A DNA stretch of 64,000 nucleotides from Sphingobium sp. YR768 (GTDB taxonomy: Bacteria; Pseudomonadota; Alphaproteobacteria; Sphingomonadales; Sphingomonadaceae). The stretch lies in NCBI RefSeq assembly GCF_900111125.1, contig NZ_FOGE01000011.1, positions 62,001-126,000 on the forward strand. Reading direction: 5' to 3'. The notes under the pieces are model-generated. The model saw nothing but the letters and a program-made list of their open reading frames with translations. It ran no database searches and was not told the origin of the DNA. The position numbers and the translations under genes are program-made. This document shows, one piece after another, positions 44,810 to 53,914 of the stretch; position 1 is the first letter of the stretch, and the number at the start of each line of letters is the position of its first letter.

Positions 44810-45958
44810 ATGACCTTGCCTGAACAGACTCTCTCTACGCTTTCCACCCCCGCCCTGATCCTCGACGCCGACCGGATGGACCGCAATATCGCGCGTCTGC
44901 GGGATCGTCTGGATGGACTGGGCGTAAACCTGCGTCCGCACCTCAAAACCGCCAAGTCGGTCGACGTCGCGCATCGTCTGATGACCACGCCGCACGGACC
45001 GGCCACCGTGTCGACGCTGCGTGAAGCGCAGTTGTTCGCGCAGGCGGGAGTATGCGACATCATCTACGCGGTCGGGATCAGCCCCGACAAGCTGCCCGCC
45101 ATATTGGCGCTGAAAGCCGAAGGCATCGACATTGCCGTCGTGCTGGATTCCGTGGAGCAGGCGCAGGCGGTGGCCCGTGCATCGCGGGATGCAGGCGTCG
45201 CTATCCCCGCCCTGATAGAGGTGGATTGCGACGGCCATCGATCGGGCGTCCGGCCGAATGATCACGCCGCACAGCTTGCCATCGCGTCGGCGCTGGCGGA
45301 CGGCGCGGAATTGCGCGGCGTGCTGACCCATGCCGGCGGCAGCTATGGCGCGCGCGGCGATGAAGCCTTGCGCGCCTGCGCGGAGGAAGAAAGGCTGGCG
45401 GTCGTGTCCACGGCGGACTGGCTGCGGGCCAATGGCTTTCCCTGCCCGGTCGTCAGCGTGGGATCGACGCCGACCGCGCATTTCGGCACCAGCTTCGACG
45501 GCGTGACGGAAGTCCGCGCCGGGGTCTTCGTCTTTTTCGACCTGGTGATGGCGGGCATCGGCGTGTGCACGATCGATGATATTGCCCTGTCGCTTCTGTC
45601 CACCGTTATCGGTCATCAGCGCGAAAAGGGCTGGATATTGGTCGATGCCGGCTGGATGGCGCTGTCCCGCGATCGGGGTACGGCCCGGCAGGCGGTGGAT
45701 CAGGGCTATGGTCTGGTCTGCGATCAACATGGTCGCCCCTTCGGCGATCTGATCGTGGCGGATGCCAATCAGGAACATGGTATATTGGCGTTGCGGCCGG
45801 GCTCCAGCGGAACGCTGCCCGATCTTGCGATTGGGGACAGGGTTCGCATCCTTCCCAATCACGCCTGCGCGACGGGCGCGCAGCATGATCGCTATCATGT
45901 CCTGTCGGGGGGGACTCAATCGATAGAGGCCGTCTGGCCAAGATTTGGAGGATGGTGA
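44810..45958 (+). CDS. D-serine dehydratase/D-threonine aldolase-like PLP enzyme (DSD1 type)
   Basis: A 382-residue fold-type III PLP enzyme (alanine-racemase-like N-terminal barrel). K46 in RPHLKTAKS is the expected PLP lysine, and H351/C353 in NHACAT near the C-terminus match the zinc ligands of eukaryotic-type D-serine dehydratase and D-threonine aldolase. GGAGCAGC before the ATG supports the start. The stop overlaps the next ATG (TGATG), linking it to a RidA-family protein; RidA removes the reactive enamine or imine that such dehydratases release. The amino acid substrate is undetermined. Confidence 0.87.
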   Translation: MTLPEQTLSTLSTPALILDADRMDRNIARLRDRLDGLGVNLRPHLKTAKSVDVAHRLMTTPHGPATVSTLREAQLFAQAGVCDIIYAVGISPDKLPAILALKAEGIDIAVVLDSVEQAQAVARASRDAGVAIPALIEVDCDGHRSGVRPNDHAAQLAIASALADGAELRGVLTHAGGSYGARGDEALRACAEEERLAVVSTADWLRANGFPCPVVSVGSTPTAHFGTSFDGVTEVRAGVFVFFDLVMAGIGVCTIDDIALSLLSTVIGHQREKGWILVDAGWMALSRDRGTARQAVDQGYGLVCDQHGRPFGDLIVADANQEHGILALRPGSSGTLPDLAIGDRVRILPNHACATGAQHDRYHVLSGGTQSIEAVWPRFGGW

Positions 45959-46347
45959 TGCAAGTCGAAACTATCTCGACACCCGATGCACCGCAGCCCG
46001 CCGGCCATTATGCGCAGGCGACCAAGGCCAACGGCTTCGTCTTCATATCCGGCCAGTTGCCGGTCGATCCTGCCGTTGGGGTAAGGGCGGACCTGAGCTT
46101 CGACGATCAGGCAAGGCTGGCGATCGGCAACATGCTGGCCATCCTGTCCGCCGCCGGCAGCGATCCCGGCCATCTCGCGCGCGTGACCGCCTATATCGTC
46201 GGCGTCGAAAACTGGCCGGCCTTCAACGCCGTCTATGCCGCCATGCTGCCCGATGCGCGGCCGGCGCGGACCGTGGTGCCGGTTGCCGAACTCCATCATG
46301 GCTGCCTCGTCGAAATCGACGCCATCGCCCTGGCATCGGGCGACTGA
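45958..46347 (+). CDS. RidA-family enamine/imine deaminase
   Basis: A 129-residue RidA/YjgF/UK114 protein with the family features (TISTPDAPQPAGHYAQATKANG, FISGQLPVDP and the catalytic-pocket Arg in ARPARTVVPV). It speeds hydrolysis of enamine/imine intermediates to keto acids. The ATG at 45958 is chosen over ATG 45952 because GGAGG lies six bases before it. It overlaps the upstream PLP enzyme by one base. A paralogue, RutC, is encoded 0.8 kb downstream; this copy has a different N-terminus. Confidence 0.9.
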   Translation: MQVETISTPDAPQPAGHYAQATKANGFVFISGQLPVDPAVGVRADLSFDDQARLAIGNMLAILSAAGSDPGHLARVTAYIVGVENWPAFNAVYAAMLPDARPARTVVPVAELHHGCLVEIDAIALASGD

Positions 46348-46449
46348 TCCTTCTGCCCGCAAGAGGATGAGCCAGCCATTCACCATGGTTGCGCTTGCAT
46401 CTGCCCTGCCATTGGGGAAAGTTGCCTTCCTGTCCAGGGAGATCGCTCC

Positions 46450-47178
46450 ATGTCCGTCGCCATCACCCCGCCATCGACCGGCTCGACCAGCGTGATATTG
46501 CCCGCGCGGCCGGAACCGATCCGGGTCGATCCGGCCAGCAGCGCGGTCATCGTCATCGACATGCAGAATGCCTATGCCTCGCCGGGCGGTTATGTCGATC
46601 TGGCGGGCTTCGATATCAGCGGCGCGGCTGGCGTGATCGGCCGGATCGCGCAGGTGCTGGACGTGGCGCGTGGTGCGGGAATGCCCATAGTCTATCTGCA
46701 AAATGGCTGGGACAGTGATTATGTGGAGGCGGGCGGCCCCGGATCGCCCAACTGGCACAAGTCGAACGCGCTCAAGACCATGCGCGCCCGGCCGGATTTG
46801 CAGGGGCAGCTTCTGGCGCGCGGCGGCTGGGACTATGAACTGGTCGATGCACTTAGCCCCCGGCCCGGCGACATTCGCGTTCACAAGACCCGCTACAGCG
46901 CCTTCTTCAACAGCCAGCTTGACAGCGTCCTGCGCGCGCGTGGCGTGCGCACCCTGATCTTCGTCGGCATCGCCAGCAATGTCTGCGTCGAATCCACGCT
47001 GCGCGATGCCTTCCACCTCGAATATTTCAGCGTCATGCTGGACGACGCCACCCATCATCTGGGGCCGGATTTCGTCCATCAGGCAACGCTCTACAATGTC
47101 GAGAAATTCTTTGGCTGGGTCAGCAATGTCGCGGATTTCTGCGGCAGCGTAGGCCAGTTGCCGCAAGGAGCCGCCTGA
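46450..47178 (+). CDS. rutB: Ureidoacrylate amidohydrolase RutB
   Basis: A 242-residue isochorismatase-fold hydrolase that splits ureidoacrylate (from uracil ring opening) to aminoacrylate and carbamate. The catalytic triad D37 (VIDMQNAY), K146 ([10 protein letters not shown]) and C179 (ASNVCVEST) aligns with D24, K133 and C166 of E. coli RutB, each with the same 13-residue offset. Further identity includes [17 protein letters not shown] and FFGWVS. GGGAG precedes the ATG. It is the first of the rutB-C-D-A genes; the 102-base gap upstream from RidA holds no clear promoter. Confidence 0.95.
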   Translation: MSVAITPPSTGSTSVILPARPEPIRVDPASSAVIVIDMQNAYASPGGYVDLAGFDISGAAGVIGRIAQVLDVARGAGMPIVYLQNGWDSDYVEAGGPGSPNWHKSNALKTMRARPDLQGQLLARGGWDYELVDALSPRPGDIRVHKTRYSAFFNSQLDSVLRARGVRTLIFVGIASNVCVESTLRDAFHLEYFSVMLDDATHHLGPDFVHQATLYNVEKFFGWVSNVADFCGSVGQLPQGAA

Positions 47179-47558
47179 TGCCGTTCGAACCGATCAACCC
47201 GCCGCAATTTCCGACGCCGATCGCGCCCTATTCGGCCGGGGCGAAGGCAGGCAACACCGTCTATGTCTCCGGCGTGCTGGCGCTGGGGGAGGGCGGCGCG
47301 GTGCTGCATGTGGGGGACGCCGCCGCCCAGACCCGCCATGTGCTCGATGTGATCAAGGTGACGCTGGAAGCGGCCGGCGCCAGCCTGGAGGATGTGGCGA
47401 TGAACCATATCTTCCTCAAGGATCTGGCCGACTATGCCGCGTTCAACAGCGTCTATGCGGAGTATTTCCCCGGCGCCAAACCCGCCCGCTACTGCATCCG
47501 CGCCGATCTGGTGAAGCCTGACTGCCTGGTCGAAATCGCCTCGGTGGCGCATATCTGA
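47178..47558 (+). CDS. rutC: Aminoacrylate peracid reductase/deaminase RutC
   Basis: A 126-residue RidA-family protein ([56 protein letters not shown]). RutC of E. coli deaminates 3-aminoacrylate in the Rut pathway. The ATG overlaps the rutB stop by one base (TGATG), so coupling is expected. Placement between rutB and rutD makes this the RutC paralogue and not the general RidA. Confidence 0.93.
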   Translation: MPFEPINPPQFPTPIAPYSAGAKAGNTVYVSGVLALGEGGAVLHVGDAAAQTRHVLDVIKVTLEAAGASLEDVAMNHIFLKDLADYAAFNSVYAEYFPGAKPARYCIRADLVKPDCLVEIASVAHI

Positions 47559-47583
47559 TGCCGGCATCCCGCTTCGCCTCTTC

Positions 47584-47674
47584 CGTCATCCTGAACTTGT
47601 TTCAGGATCCATCATGCCGGATCGAGCGAAGGTCCGAGGGGAGGAATGGATGCTGAAACAAGTTCAGCATGACG
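47584..47674. repeat. Dispersed palindromic repeat element between rutC and rutD
   Basis: Two arms of 29 bases (47584-47612, CGTCATCCTGAACTTGTTTC...; 47646-47674, its near-perfect reverse complement, two mismatches) enclose 33 bases. This is the kind of dispersed intergenic repeat (GTCATCCTGAACTTGTTTCAG-type) common in sphingomonads. It would form a large hairpin in the rut mRNA and overlaps the most upstream possible rutD start. Confidence 0.85.
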
Positions 47675-47692
47675 ATGAAGGGAGAGGTGACT

Positions 47693-48496
47693 TTGCCTGT
47701 CGCTGACGGCCTCTATTATGAAGAGTTGGGGTCGCCGACTGGCGCGCCCTTGATCTTTTCTGCCGGTCTGGGCGGATCGGGCAGTTATTGGCGCGCCAAT
47801 ATCGATCAGACCGACCAGTCGCTCGATTTCACGGAGGCGCATCGCGTCCTCCTCTACGATCATCGCGGCACCGGACGCAGTAACCGAGCTTTACCGCCGC
47901 AAGTCAGCGTCATGGATATGGCAGACGACATGCTGGCGGTGATGGATGCTACGGATGTTGCCAAGGCGAATCTGGTGGGCCATGCGGCAGGGGCGGCGGC
48001 TGCGCTGTCGCTCGCCATCCGTCATCCCGACAGGGTGCAGACGCTCATATTGGTCAATGGCTGGTCACGCGCAGATCCGCATTTTCTGCGGTGTTTTGAT
48101 GCGCGCCTCGCCCTTTTGCGAGACAGCGGGCCGCGCGCTTATCTGCGCGCCCAGCCTCTCTTTCTCTATCCGCCTGACTGGAGTTCGGATCATGCCGAAC
48201 GTCTGGCGATAGAGGATGAGGTGCATCTAACCCATTTCGCCGGTGCGGATGTCTATGAAAAACGGATCGCCGCATTGGCGGCTTTCGATGTTGACGACAG
48301 GCTGGGCGACATATCCGTGCCGACGCTGGTGATAACCGCAGCGGACGATATGCTCGTCCCGCCCAAATGCGGGCGTCACCTCGCAGCCCATATTCCCGGC
48401 GCGCAACTTCGGGAGATGCGCTGGGGCGGTCATGCCTGCAACGTCACCGATCCCGAAACCTTCAACCGCATCGTCCTCGATTTTCTCAGGAGCTGA
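47693..48496 (+). CDS. rutD: Aminoacrylate hydrolase RutD
   Basis: A 267-residue alpha/beta hydrolase matching E. coli RutD in length (266) and motifs: [34 protein letters not shown] (nucleophile-elbow position), [10 protein letters not shown] and [11 protein letters not shown] near the C-terminus. RutD hydrolyses aminoacrylate to malonic semialdehyde and ammonia. Start options in frame are ATG 47669, ATG 47675, GTG 47687 and TTG 47693; the TTG has GGGAGAGG five bases upstream and gives the family length, and the ATGs lie in or at the repeat. Start confidence is moderate. Confidence 0.92.
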   Translation: MPVADGLYYEELGSPTGAPLIFSAGLGGSGSYWRANIDQTDQSLDFTEAHRVLLYDHRGTGRSNRALPPQVSVMDMADDMLAVMDATDVAKANLVGHAAGAAAALSLAIRHPDRVQTLILVNGWSRADPHFLRCFDARLALLRDSGPRAYLRAQPLFLYPPDWSSDHAERLAIEDEVHLTHFAGADVYEKRIAALAAFDVDDRLGDISVPTLVITAADDMLVPPKCGRHLAAHIPGAQLREMRWGGHACNVTDPETFNRIVLDFLRS

Positions 48497-48501
48497 AAAC
48501 C

Positions 48502-49569
48502 ATGCAGGTCGGCGTCTTCATCCCCATCAACAATAATGGCTGGCTGATTTCGGAGAATGCGCCCCAGTATAAACCCAGTTTCGACCTCAACAAGAAGATC
48601 GCGCTGCGGGCGGAGAAACATGGGTTCGATTTTCTGCTGTCGATGATCAAGCTGCGCGGCTTTGGCGGGAAAACGGAATTCTGGGAATATGGCCTCGAAA
48701 GCTTCACCCTGATGGCCGGCCTCGCCGCCGTTACCGAGAAGATCAAGATCTTCGCGACCTGCCCCACGCTGATCATCCCGCCGGCCTTCGCCGCGCGCAT
48801 GTGCAACACCATCGACAGCATCAGCCATGGCCGTTTCGGCCTCAACCTCATCACCGGCTGGCAGCCGCCCGAATATACGCAGATGGGCCTGTGGCCGGGC
48901 GAGGAGCATTTCCGCAACCGCTACACGATGCTGGACGAATATGCCCAGATCCTGCGCGAATTGTGGGAAAGCGGCACGTCGGACTTCAAGGGCCAATATT
49001 ATAAGATGGACGATTGCCGCGTCTGGCCGCAGCCGACCGGCGACATGAAGATCATCTGCGCGGGGTCATCTGACGCAGGCCTCGCCTTCTCCGCCAAATG
49101 GGCGGACTATGCCTTCTGCCTTGGCAAGGGCGTCAACACGCCGACCGCTTTCGCCTTCAACAACGACCGGCTGGCCGCCGCCACGGCGAAGACGGGGCGC
49201 GACGTGCAGGTGTTCGTCCTCGTCATGGTGATCGCCGCCGAAACGGATGAGGAAGCGATGGCCAAATGGAAAAGCTATAATGACGGCGTGGATATCGATG
49301 CCATCGCCTGGCTGGCGGAACAGGGCGCCAAGGATCAGGTCAACAGCGACACCAATGTCCGTCAGCTTGCCGCGCCCGAAGGGGCGGTGAACATCAATAT
49401 GGGCACGCTGGTCGGCAGCTATGCCAGCATCGCCCGCATGCTGGACGAGATGGCGGAGGTGCCCAATACCGGCGGCGTCCTGCTGACCTTCGACGATTTT
49501 CTGGAAGGGGTCGATGCCTTCGGCACCCATATCCAGCCCCTGATGAAGAGCCGGACCCATATCGGCTGA
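48502..49569 (+). CDS. rutA: Pyrimidine monooxygenase RutA
   Basis: A 355-residue flavin-dependent luciferase-family monooxygenase. RutA opens the uracil ring by an FMN-peroxide using reduced FMN from RutF. Family features include [57 protein letters not shown] and [22 protein letters not shown] precedes the ATG. The gene is last in a B-C-D-A order, unlike the A-first order in E. coli. No flavin reductase (RutF), RutE or uracil permease (RutG) gene lies within this window. Confidence 0.95.
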   Translation: MQVGVFIPINNNGWLISENAPQYKPSFDLNKKIALRAEKHGFDFLLSMIKLRGFGGKTEFWEYGLESFTLMAGLAAVTEKIKIFATCPTLIIPPAFAARMCNTIDSISHGRFGLNLITGWQPPEYTQMGLWPGEEHFRNRYTMLDEYAQILRELWESGTSDFKGQYYKMDDCRVWPQPTGDMKIICAGSSDAGLAFSAKWADYAFCLGKGVNTPTAFAFNNDRLAAATAKTGRDVQVFVLVMVIAAETDEEAMAKWKSYNDGVDIDAIAWLAEQGAKDQVNSDTNVRQLAAPEGAVNINMGTLVGSYASIARMLDEMAEVPNTGGVLLTFDDFLEGVDAFGTHIQPLMKSRTHIG

Positions 49570-49571
49570 CG

Positions 49572-49612
49572 AAAAAGGGCCGATGCGGCATGATACCGCA
49601 CCGGCCCTTTTG
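49572..49612. terminator. Bidirectional terminator after rutA
   Basis: A 12-base stem with one mismatch (49577-49588 with 49596-49607), a 7-base loop, A-run before and TTTT after. It separates the convergent rutA and aldehyde dehydrogenase genes. Confidence 0.85.
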
Positions 49613-49632
49613 CATCCCGAAGGCGTCGTGCG

Positions 49633-51051
49633 TCAGGCGTCTTCGAGCGCCACGATATTGACGATATGCGCCTGCGTATATTCCAGCAGGCCCGCTTCGC
49701 CCAGTTCGCCGCCCAGCCCGGATTGCTTCACGCCGCGGAACGGGATGTTCGCGTCGATCGCCAGATGCTGGTTCACCCAGACGGTGCCGGTGTCGATCTT
49801 CATGGCGATCTGCGTCGCGCGCTCGACATCCTTGCCCCATACCGTGCCGGCCAGCCCATAGTCGCTGTCGTTGGCGCGGGCGATGACATCGTCGATATCG
49901 TCATATTTCAGCACCGGCAGCACCGGGCCGAACTGTTCTTCCTGCACCAGTGGCGCATCCTCGGGCAGGTCGCGCACGATGGTCGGCGCGATGAAATAGC
50001 CGGGCCGGTCCATCGGCTCGCCACCAGCCAGCACGGTGCCGCGCGTCTTGGCGTCGGCGATCAGTGCGCTCACCTTGTCGAACTGCATCTTGTTCTGCAC
50101 CGGGCCGATGGTCGTACCTTGCTTGGCGCCATCGTCGACGATCGCTTCGTTCGCCAGCTTCGCCAACTCGTCGCAGAAATCGTCATAGAGGGGGCTGGGT
50201 ACATAGGCACGCTTCACCGCCACACAAATCTGACCGGCATTGGTCATTGCGCCCTGATAGACCTTCTTGGCCACCTGCCGCGCATCGACATCGTCCAGCA
50301 CGATCGCCGCGTCATTGCCGCCCAGTTCCAGCGTCACCCGCTTCACCGTGCCGGCGGAGGAGGCCATCACCTTCTTGCCGGTCGCGGTCGATCCGGTGAA
50401 GGCGACCTTGGCGATATCCTTGTGCCCGGTCAGCAGCGGCCCCAGTTCATTCTGGTCGCAAATGATGTTCAGCACACCGGCCGGCAAAATGTCCTTCGCC
50501 AGTTCGCCGAACAGCAAAGTGGTCAGCGGCGTGGTGGGGGCGGGCTTCGACACCATCGTATTGCCGGTCACTAATGCCGGCCCCAGCTTGTTCATCAACA
50601 GGATCAGCGGGAAATTCCACGGCGTTATGGACGCCACGACGCCCAGCGGCGTGCGATGTTCGACCACCTTGTTGCCGCCTTCGTCCTTCAGTATCTTGGG
50701 CTCCACCCGCATCGCGGCGAAGGCGCGCAGGGTGAAGACGCTGCCCATGATTTCATAGGCGGCCTGATCCAGCGGCTTGCCCTGCTCGGCGGTCAGCAGG
50801 CTCGCGAACTCGCCGATCCGGGCTTCCAGCGCATCGGCCAGCTTGTTGGTCAGTGCGGCGCGTTCCTCGACCGGGGTCGCGGCCCAGCCGGGCTGCGCCT
50901 TCTTCGCCGCCGCGATCGCGCGCTCGGCCAGCGCCTCATCCGCCTTGGGACAGGATGCGAAGGGTTCCGCTGTCGCCGGGTTCACCACGTCGAACTGGCT
51001 GACGCCGGGCACCAACTCGCCGTCGATCAGCATCCGATAATCACGATCCAT
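49633..51051 (-). CDS. Aldehyde dehydrogenase (NAD-type, aromatic/aliphatic)
   Basis: A 472-residue ALDH-superfamily enzyme. Signatures are TPWNFPLILLMNK, FTGSTATGKKVM (cofactor loop), LELGGNDAAIV (general-base Glu) and NAGQICVAVKR (nucleophile Cys), ending in IPFRGVKQSGLGGELGEAGLLEYTQ. GGAGAG precedes the ATG. It is divergent from a MarR regulator whose promoter carries a 21-base operator-like site. With an NDP-forming acyl-CoA synthetase in the same set, it may oxidise an aromatic aldehyde (vanillin-type), but malonic semialdehyde from the neighbouring rut pathway cannot be excluded. Confidence 0.9.
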   Translation of the reverse strand: MDRDYRMLIDGELVPGVSQFDVVNPATAEPFASCPKADEALAERAIAAAKKAQPGWAATPVEERAALTNKLADALEARIGEFASLLTAEQGKPLDQAAYEIMGSVFTLRAFAAMRVEPKILKDEGGNKVVEHRTPLGVVASITPWNFPLILLMNKLGPALVTGNTMVSKPAPTTPLTTLLFGELAKDILPAGVLNIICDQNELGPLLTGHKDIAKVAFTGSTATGKKVMASSAGTVKRVTLELGGNDAAIVLDDVDARQVAKKVYQGAMTNAGQICVAVKRAYVPSPLYDDFCDELAKLANEAIVDDGAKQGTTIGPVQNKMQFDKVSALIADAKTRGTVLAGGEPMDRPGYFIAPTIVRDLPEDAPLVQEEQFGPVLPVLKYDDIDDVIARANDSDYGLAGTVWGKDVERATQIAMKIDTGTVWVNQHLAIDANIPFRGVKQSGLGGELGEAGLLEYTQAHIVNIVALEDA

Positions 51052-51121
51052 CTGTCGCTCTCCATTTATGCCGTGCGCGTCATTGCCTATCGCAATTCCG
51101 CGTTGCTGGCTGTACCATATA

Positions 51122-51142
51122 TTTGTGCGCCAGGGATACAAT
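51122..51142 (-). promoter_or_regulatory. MarR operator-like site 1
   Basis: On the minus strand ATTGTATCCCTGGCGCACAA(A), between the divergent aldehyde dehydrogenase and MarR genes. It matches site 2 (51621-51641) at 17 of 21 positions, in opposite orientation. ATTGT/ACAAA arms flank an 11-base centre. Confidence 0.6.
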
Positions 51143-51165
51143 ATTGGCAAGGGAATAAAGTGGGG

Positions 51166-51609
51166 ATGAAACAGGGGACCGACCTTCAGTCGCTCGTCGG
51201 CTATCAGGTCCGGCGCGCCAATCTGCGCATGGATGAAGATGCGCGCGCCGCGCTGGCGGAGCATGATTTGTCGCCGGCCAAGATGACCGCGCTGATCCTG
51301 ATCCGCGACAATCCGGGCTGCGATCAGACGGCGCTCGGCCGGGCGCTCAGCATAAACCGGTCCAGCGCGATGAAGCTGATCAACATATTGGTCGACAAGG
51401 GGTTGGTGGAACGGCGGCCCGGCCGCGACCTGCGCACTAACGCTCTGGCGCTGCTGCCGCATGGCGCGGTTCAGGTGGAAGCGATGCTGGAAGCCGTCAA
51501 GGCATCCGATGCCCGGACGACGGCGCGTCTCAGCGCCGATGAAGTGCATCTGTTGCGCGATCTGCTGAGCCGGCTCGGCCCGCCTGACGAGGGGGATGCC
51601 GTCGAATAG
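51166..51609 (+). CDS. MarR-family regulator
   Basis: A 147-residue winged-helix regulator: a helical N-terminus (LVGYQVRRANLRMDEDARAALAEHDLS), the helix-turn-helix (QTALGRALSINRSSAMKLINILVDKGLVERRPG) and the beta-wing (RDLRTNALALLPHG). GTGGGG precedes the ATG; GTG at 51160 is an alternative. It is flanked by nearly identical 21-base operator-like sites on both sides (51122 and 51621). It probably represses the aldehyde dehydrogenase, itself and the acyl-CoA synthetase, with an acyl- or aryl-CoA as likely inducer. Confidence 0.9.
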   Translation: MKQGTDLQSLVGYQVRRANLRMDEDARAALAEHDLSPAKMTALILIRDNPGCDQTALGRALSINRSSAMKLINILVDKGLVERRPGRDLRTNALALLPHGAVQVEAMLEAVKASDARTTARLSADEVHLLRDLLSRLGPPDEGDAVE

Positions 51610-51620
51610 CGCTTGCGTGA

Positions 51621-51641
51621 ATTGTATCATAGGCGCACAAT
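51621..51641 (+). promoter_or_regulatory. MarR operator-like site 2
   Basis: ATTGTATCATAGGCGCACAA(T), an imperfect palindrome (ATTGT-N11-ACAAT), 48 bases upstream of the acyl-CoA synthetase start. The twin of site 1 in the MarR/aldehyde dehydrogenase divergent region. Confidence 0.6.
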
Positions 51642-51688
51642 CTGGACCGTAACCGGAGACTGATTCGACGGACTGGAAGGGGATGCGC

Positions 51689-53821
51689 GTGACGGAAGAG
51701 CTTTGCCTGGATCAGCGGACCATAGCGGCGCCATCGCTCGATCGCCTGCTCCGGCCCCGGTCGGTCGCGATCGTCGGCGCGTCCGACAAGCCCGGCTCGC
51801 TCGGAGCGTCGGTCTTGGCCAATCTGCTGCGGCAGGGTTTTGACGGGCCGATCCATCTGGTCAATCCGAAGCGCGCCGACATTGGCGGTCGCCCCTGTGT
51901 TGCATCGGTCGATGATTTGCCCGAAGCTGTCGACGTCGCTGTTCTCGCAATCCCGCGCATGGGCGTTCTGGACAGCATCCGGGGCCTCGCGCGCAAGGGC
52001 GTCGGCGCCGCCGTCATCTTCTCCGCCGGCTTTGCCGAGGACGGGCCGCAGGGTCTGGCCGATCAGCAGGAAATCGCCCGCATCGCCCGTGAAAGCGGCA
52101 TGGTGGTGGAAGGGCCGAACTGCCTTGGCCTCGTCAATTTCCGCGACAATGTCTCGCTGACCTTCATCGAAATGCCGGAGGCGAAGGCACAGGGCGATCA
52201 GCGCGTCGGCATCGTCTCGCAATCGGGCGCCATGGCCGCCGTGCTGGCGACCACGATGATCCATCGCGAAGTCCCGCTCAGTTGCTACATTTCCACCGGC
52301 AATGAGGCGGCGAGCGGGATCGAGGATTATCTCGCCTATCTGGTCGATCAGCAGGACACCGCCGTCATTGCGCTGATCGCCGAACATATTCGCGATCCTG
52401 CCCGTTTCCTCGGGGCCGCTCGTGCGGCCCGTGCCGCCGGCAAGTCGGTGGTGCTGCTGCACCCCGGCCGCAGCGCGGCAGGCGCGGCCAGCGCGGCCAC
52501 CCATACCGGCGCCATGGCGGGCGATCATGCGGTCATGGCCGTCCATGTCCAGCGCGCCGGCGTGATCCTGGTCGACTCGCTGGAGGAACTGGGCGATGTC
52601 GTTGAAATCCTCACTCGTTCGCCACAAGCCGGGATCGGCGGCACCGGCGTCATCGCCGAATCCGGTGCGTTCAAGGCGATGATGCTCGACCTGGCCGAAA
52701 CGGTCGACCTCAACCTGCCGAAACTCACCGATGCGGACAGTCCGGCCCTGCGCGCGGCGCTGCCCGACTTCGTGCCCGTCACGAATCCTATGGACATCAC
52801 TGCGCAGGGACTGGTCGATCCGGGCCTCTATGGGCGCACGCTCGCGGCGCTGGCGCAGGACGACCGGATCGGCACCATATTGCTGACGCTGATCCAGACC
52901 GACACCGGCACATCGCATATCAAGTTCGGCGCCGTGCTGGATGCACTGAAGCAGATTGGCGCCGCCAAGCCGATCATCGTCGGTGGCGTGGATGAAGGCG
53001 GCGGTGTTTTCGCCGAAGACCTGACCGCCCTGCGGCAGGCGAGCGTGACCTATCTTCCGACGGCCGAACGGACACTGCGCGCGCTCGCCCGCATCGCCGC
53101 GCATCGTCAGCGCGACGCAACGGTCGCCACGCTCCACGCCCAGGCGGTCGATGGCCTGTCGCAGGTTGGCAGCACTATCCCCGAACATCGATCGAAAGCG
53201 ATCATGGGCGCACAGGGCATCGCCTTTCCTGCGTTCGAACTGGCGCAGAGCGCGGCCGAGGCCGTCGCCGCCGCCGATCGCCTTGGCTATCCGGTGGTGT
53301 TGAAGGCGCAATCGGCTGAATTGCCGCACAAGAGCGATGCGGGCGGCGTCATTATCAATCTCGCCGATGCGCATGCCGTCGCGGCCGGATGGGATCGGCT
53401 GATGGCCAATCTGGCCGCCTCGCGCCCCGGCCTGTTGCTGGACGGCGTGCTGGTAGAGGGGATGGCGGCAAAGGGCGTCGAACTGATCGTCGGCGCGCGC
53501 AACGATCCGCATTGGGGGGCGACCATCCTCGTCGGCTTCGGCGGCGTCGCGGCCGAACTATTGCACGACGTCTGCCTGCTCCCGCCTGACCTGACCCGCG
53601 ACGCGATCATCGCGCAGATCCGCACCCTGCGCATGGCGCCGTTGCTCGACGGCTTCCGCGGCGCCCCGGCAATGGACATCGGCGCGGTCGCCGACATCGT
53701 CCAGCGCCTCGGCCAGATGGTCGCTGCCACCCCAGCGATCCGCGAAGTCGATCTTAACCCCGTGATCGTTTATCCGCAGGGTCAGGGCGCCATCGCGCTG
53801 GATGCGCTGATTTCGCTCTAA
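51689..53821 (+). CDS. NDP-forming acyl-CoA synthetase (FerA-like)
   Basis: A 710-residue fused acyl-CoA synthetase. Domains in order: CoA-binding (VAIVGASDKPGSLGASV), succinyl-CoA-ligase-like with the phosphohistidine loop region (AATHTGAMAGD) and a C-terminal ATP-grasp domain (YPVVLKAQSAELPHKSDAGGV; EVDLNPVIV). It makes an acyl-CoA from a free acid with ATP to ADP. In Sphingobium SYK-6 the feruloyl-CoA synthetase FerA belongs to this class and is controlled by a MarR protein. No feruloyl-CoA hydratase/lyase is in this window. Start: GTG 51689 with AAGGGG six bases upstream. Confidence 0.88.
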   Translation: MTEELCLDQRTIAAPSLDRLLRPRSVAIVGASDKPGSLGASVLANLLRQGFDGPIHLVNPKRADIGGRPCVASVDDLPEAVDVAVLAIPRMGVLDSIRGLARKGVGAAVIFSAGFAEDGPQGLADQQEIARIARESGMVVEGPNCLGLVNFRDNVSLTFIEMPEAKAQGDQRVGIVSQSGAMAAVLATTMIHREVPLSCYISTGNEAASGIEDYLAYLVDQQDTAVIALIAEHIRDPARFLGAARAARAAGKSVVLLHPGRSAAGAASAATHTGAMAGDHAVMAVHVQRAGVILVDSLEELGDVVEILTRSPQAGIGGTGVIAESGAFKAMMLDLAETVDLNLPKLTDADSPALRAALPDFVPVTNPMDITAQGLVDPGLYGRTLAALAQDDRIGTILLTLIQTDTGTSHIKFGAVLDALKQIGAAKPIIVGGVDEGGGVFAEDLTALRQASVTYLPTAERTLRALARIAAHRQRDATVATLHAQAVDGLSQVGSTIPEHRSKAIMGAQGIAFPAFELAQSAAEAVAAADRLGYPVVLKAQSAELPHKSDAGGVIINLADAHAVAAGWDRLMANLAASRPGLLLDGVLVEGMAAKGVELIVGARNDPHWGATILVGFGGVAAELLHDVCLLPPDLTRDAIIAQIRTLRMAPLLDGFRGAPAMDIGAVADIVQRLGQMVAATPAIREVDLNPVIVYPQGQGAIALDALISL

Positions 53822-53828
53822 CAACCTC

Positions 53829-53914
53829 CGTCATTGCGAGCGAAGCGAAGCAATCCATGGTGCGCCAATGGATTAGTTGGGCTTCGCCCGCCTTCGGCCC
53901 GCTCCGCTCGCAAT
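53829..53914. repeat. Dispersed palindromic repeat (ATTGCGAGCG type) between convergent genes
   Basis: CGTCATTGCGAGCGAAGCGA... at the left and GCTCCGCTCGCAAT at the right form an interrupted inverted repeat, with an inner AATCCAT/ATGGATT pair. This is a different element from the one in the rut operon. It abuts the stop codon of the DUF3237 gene (53914-53916) and separates it from the acyl-CoA synthetase gene. Confidence 0.8.

Noticed and set aside
47584-47674. Insertion sequence remnant in the rut operon
   Set aside because: It has no transposase sequence or target duplication; arm length and sequence fit a dispersed palindromic repeat.
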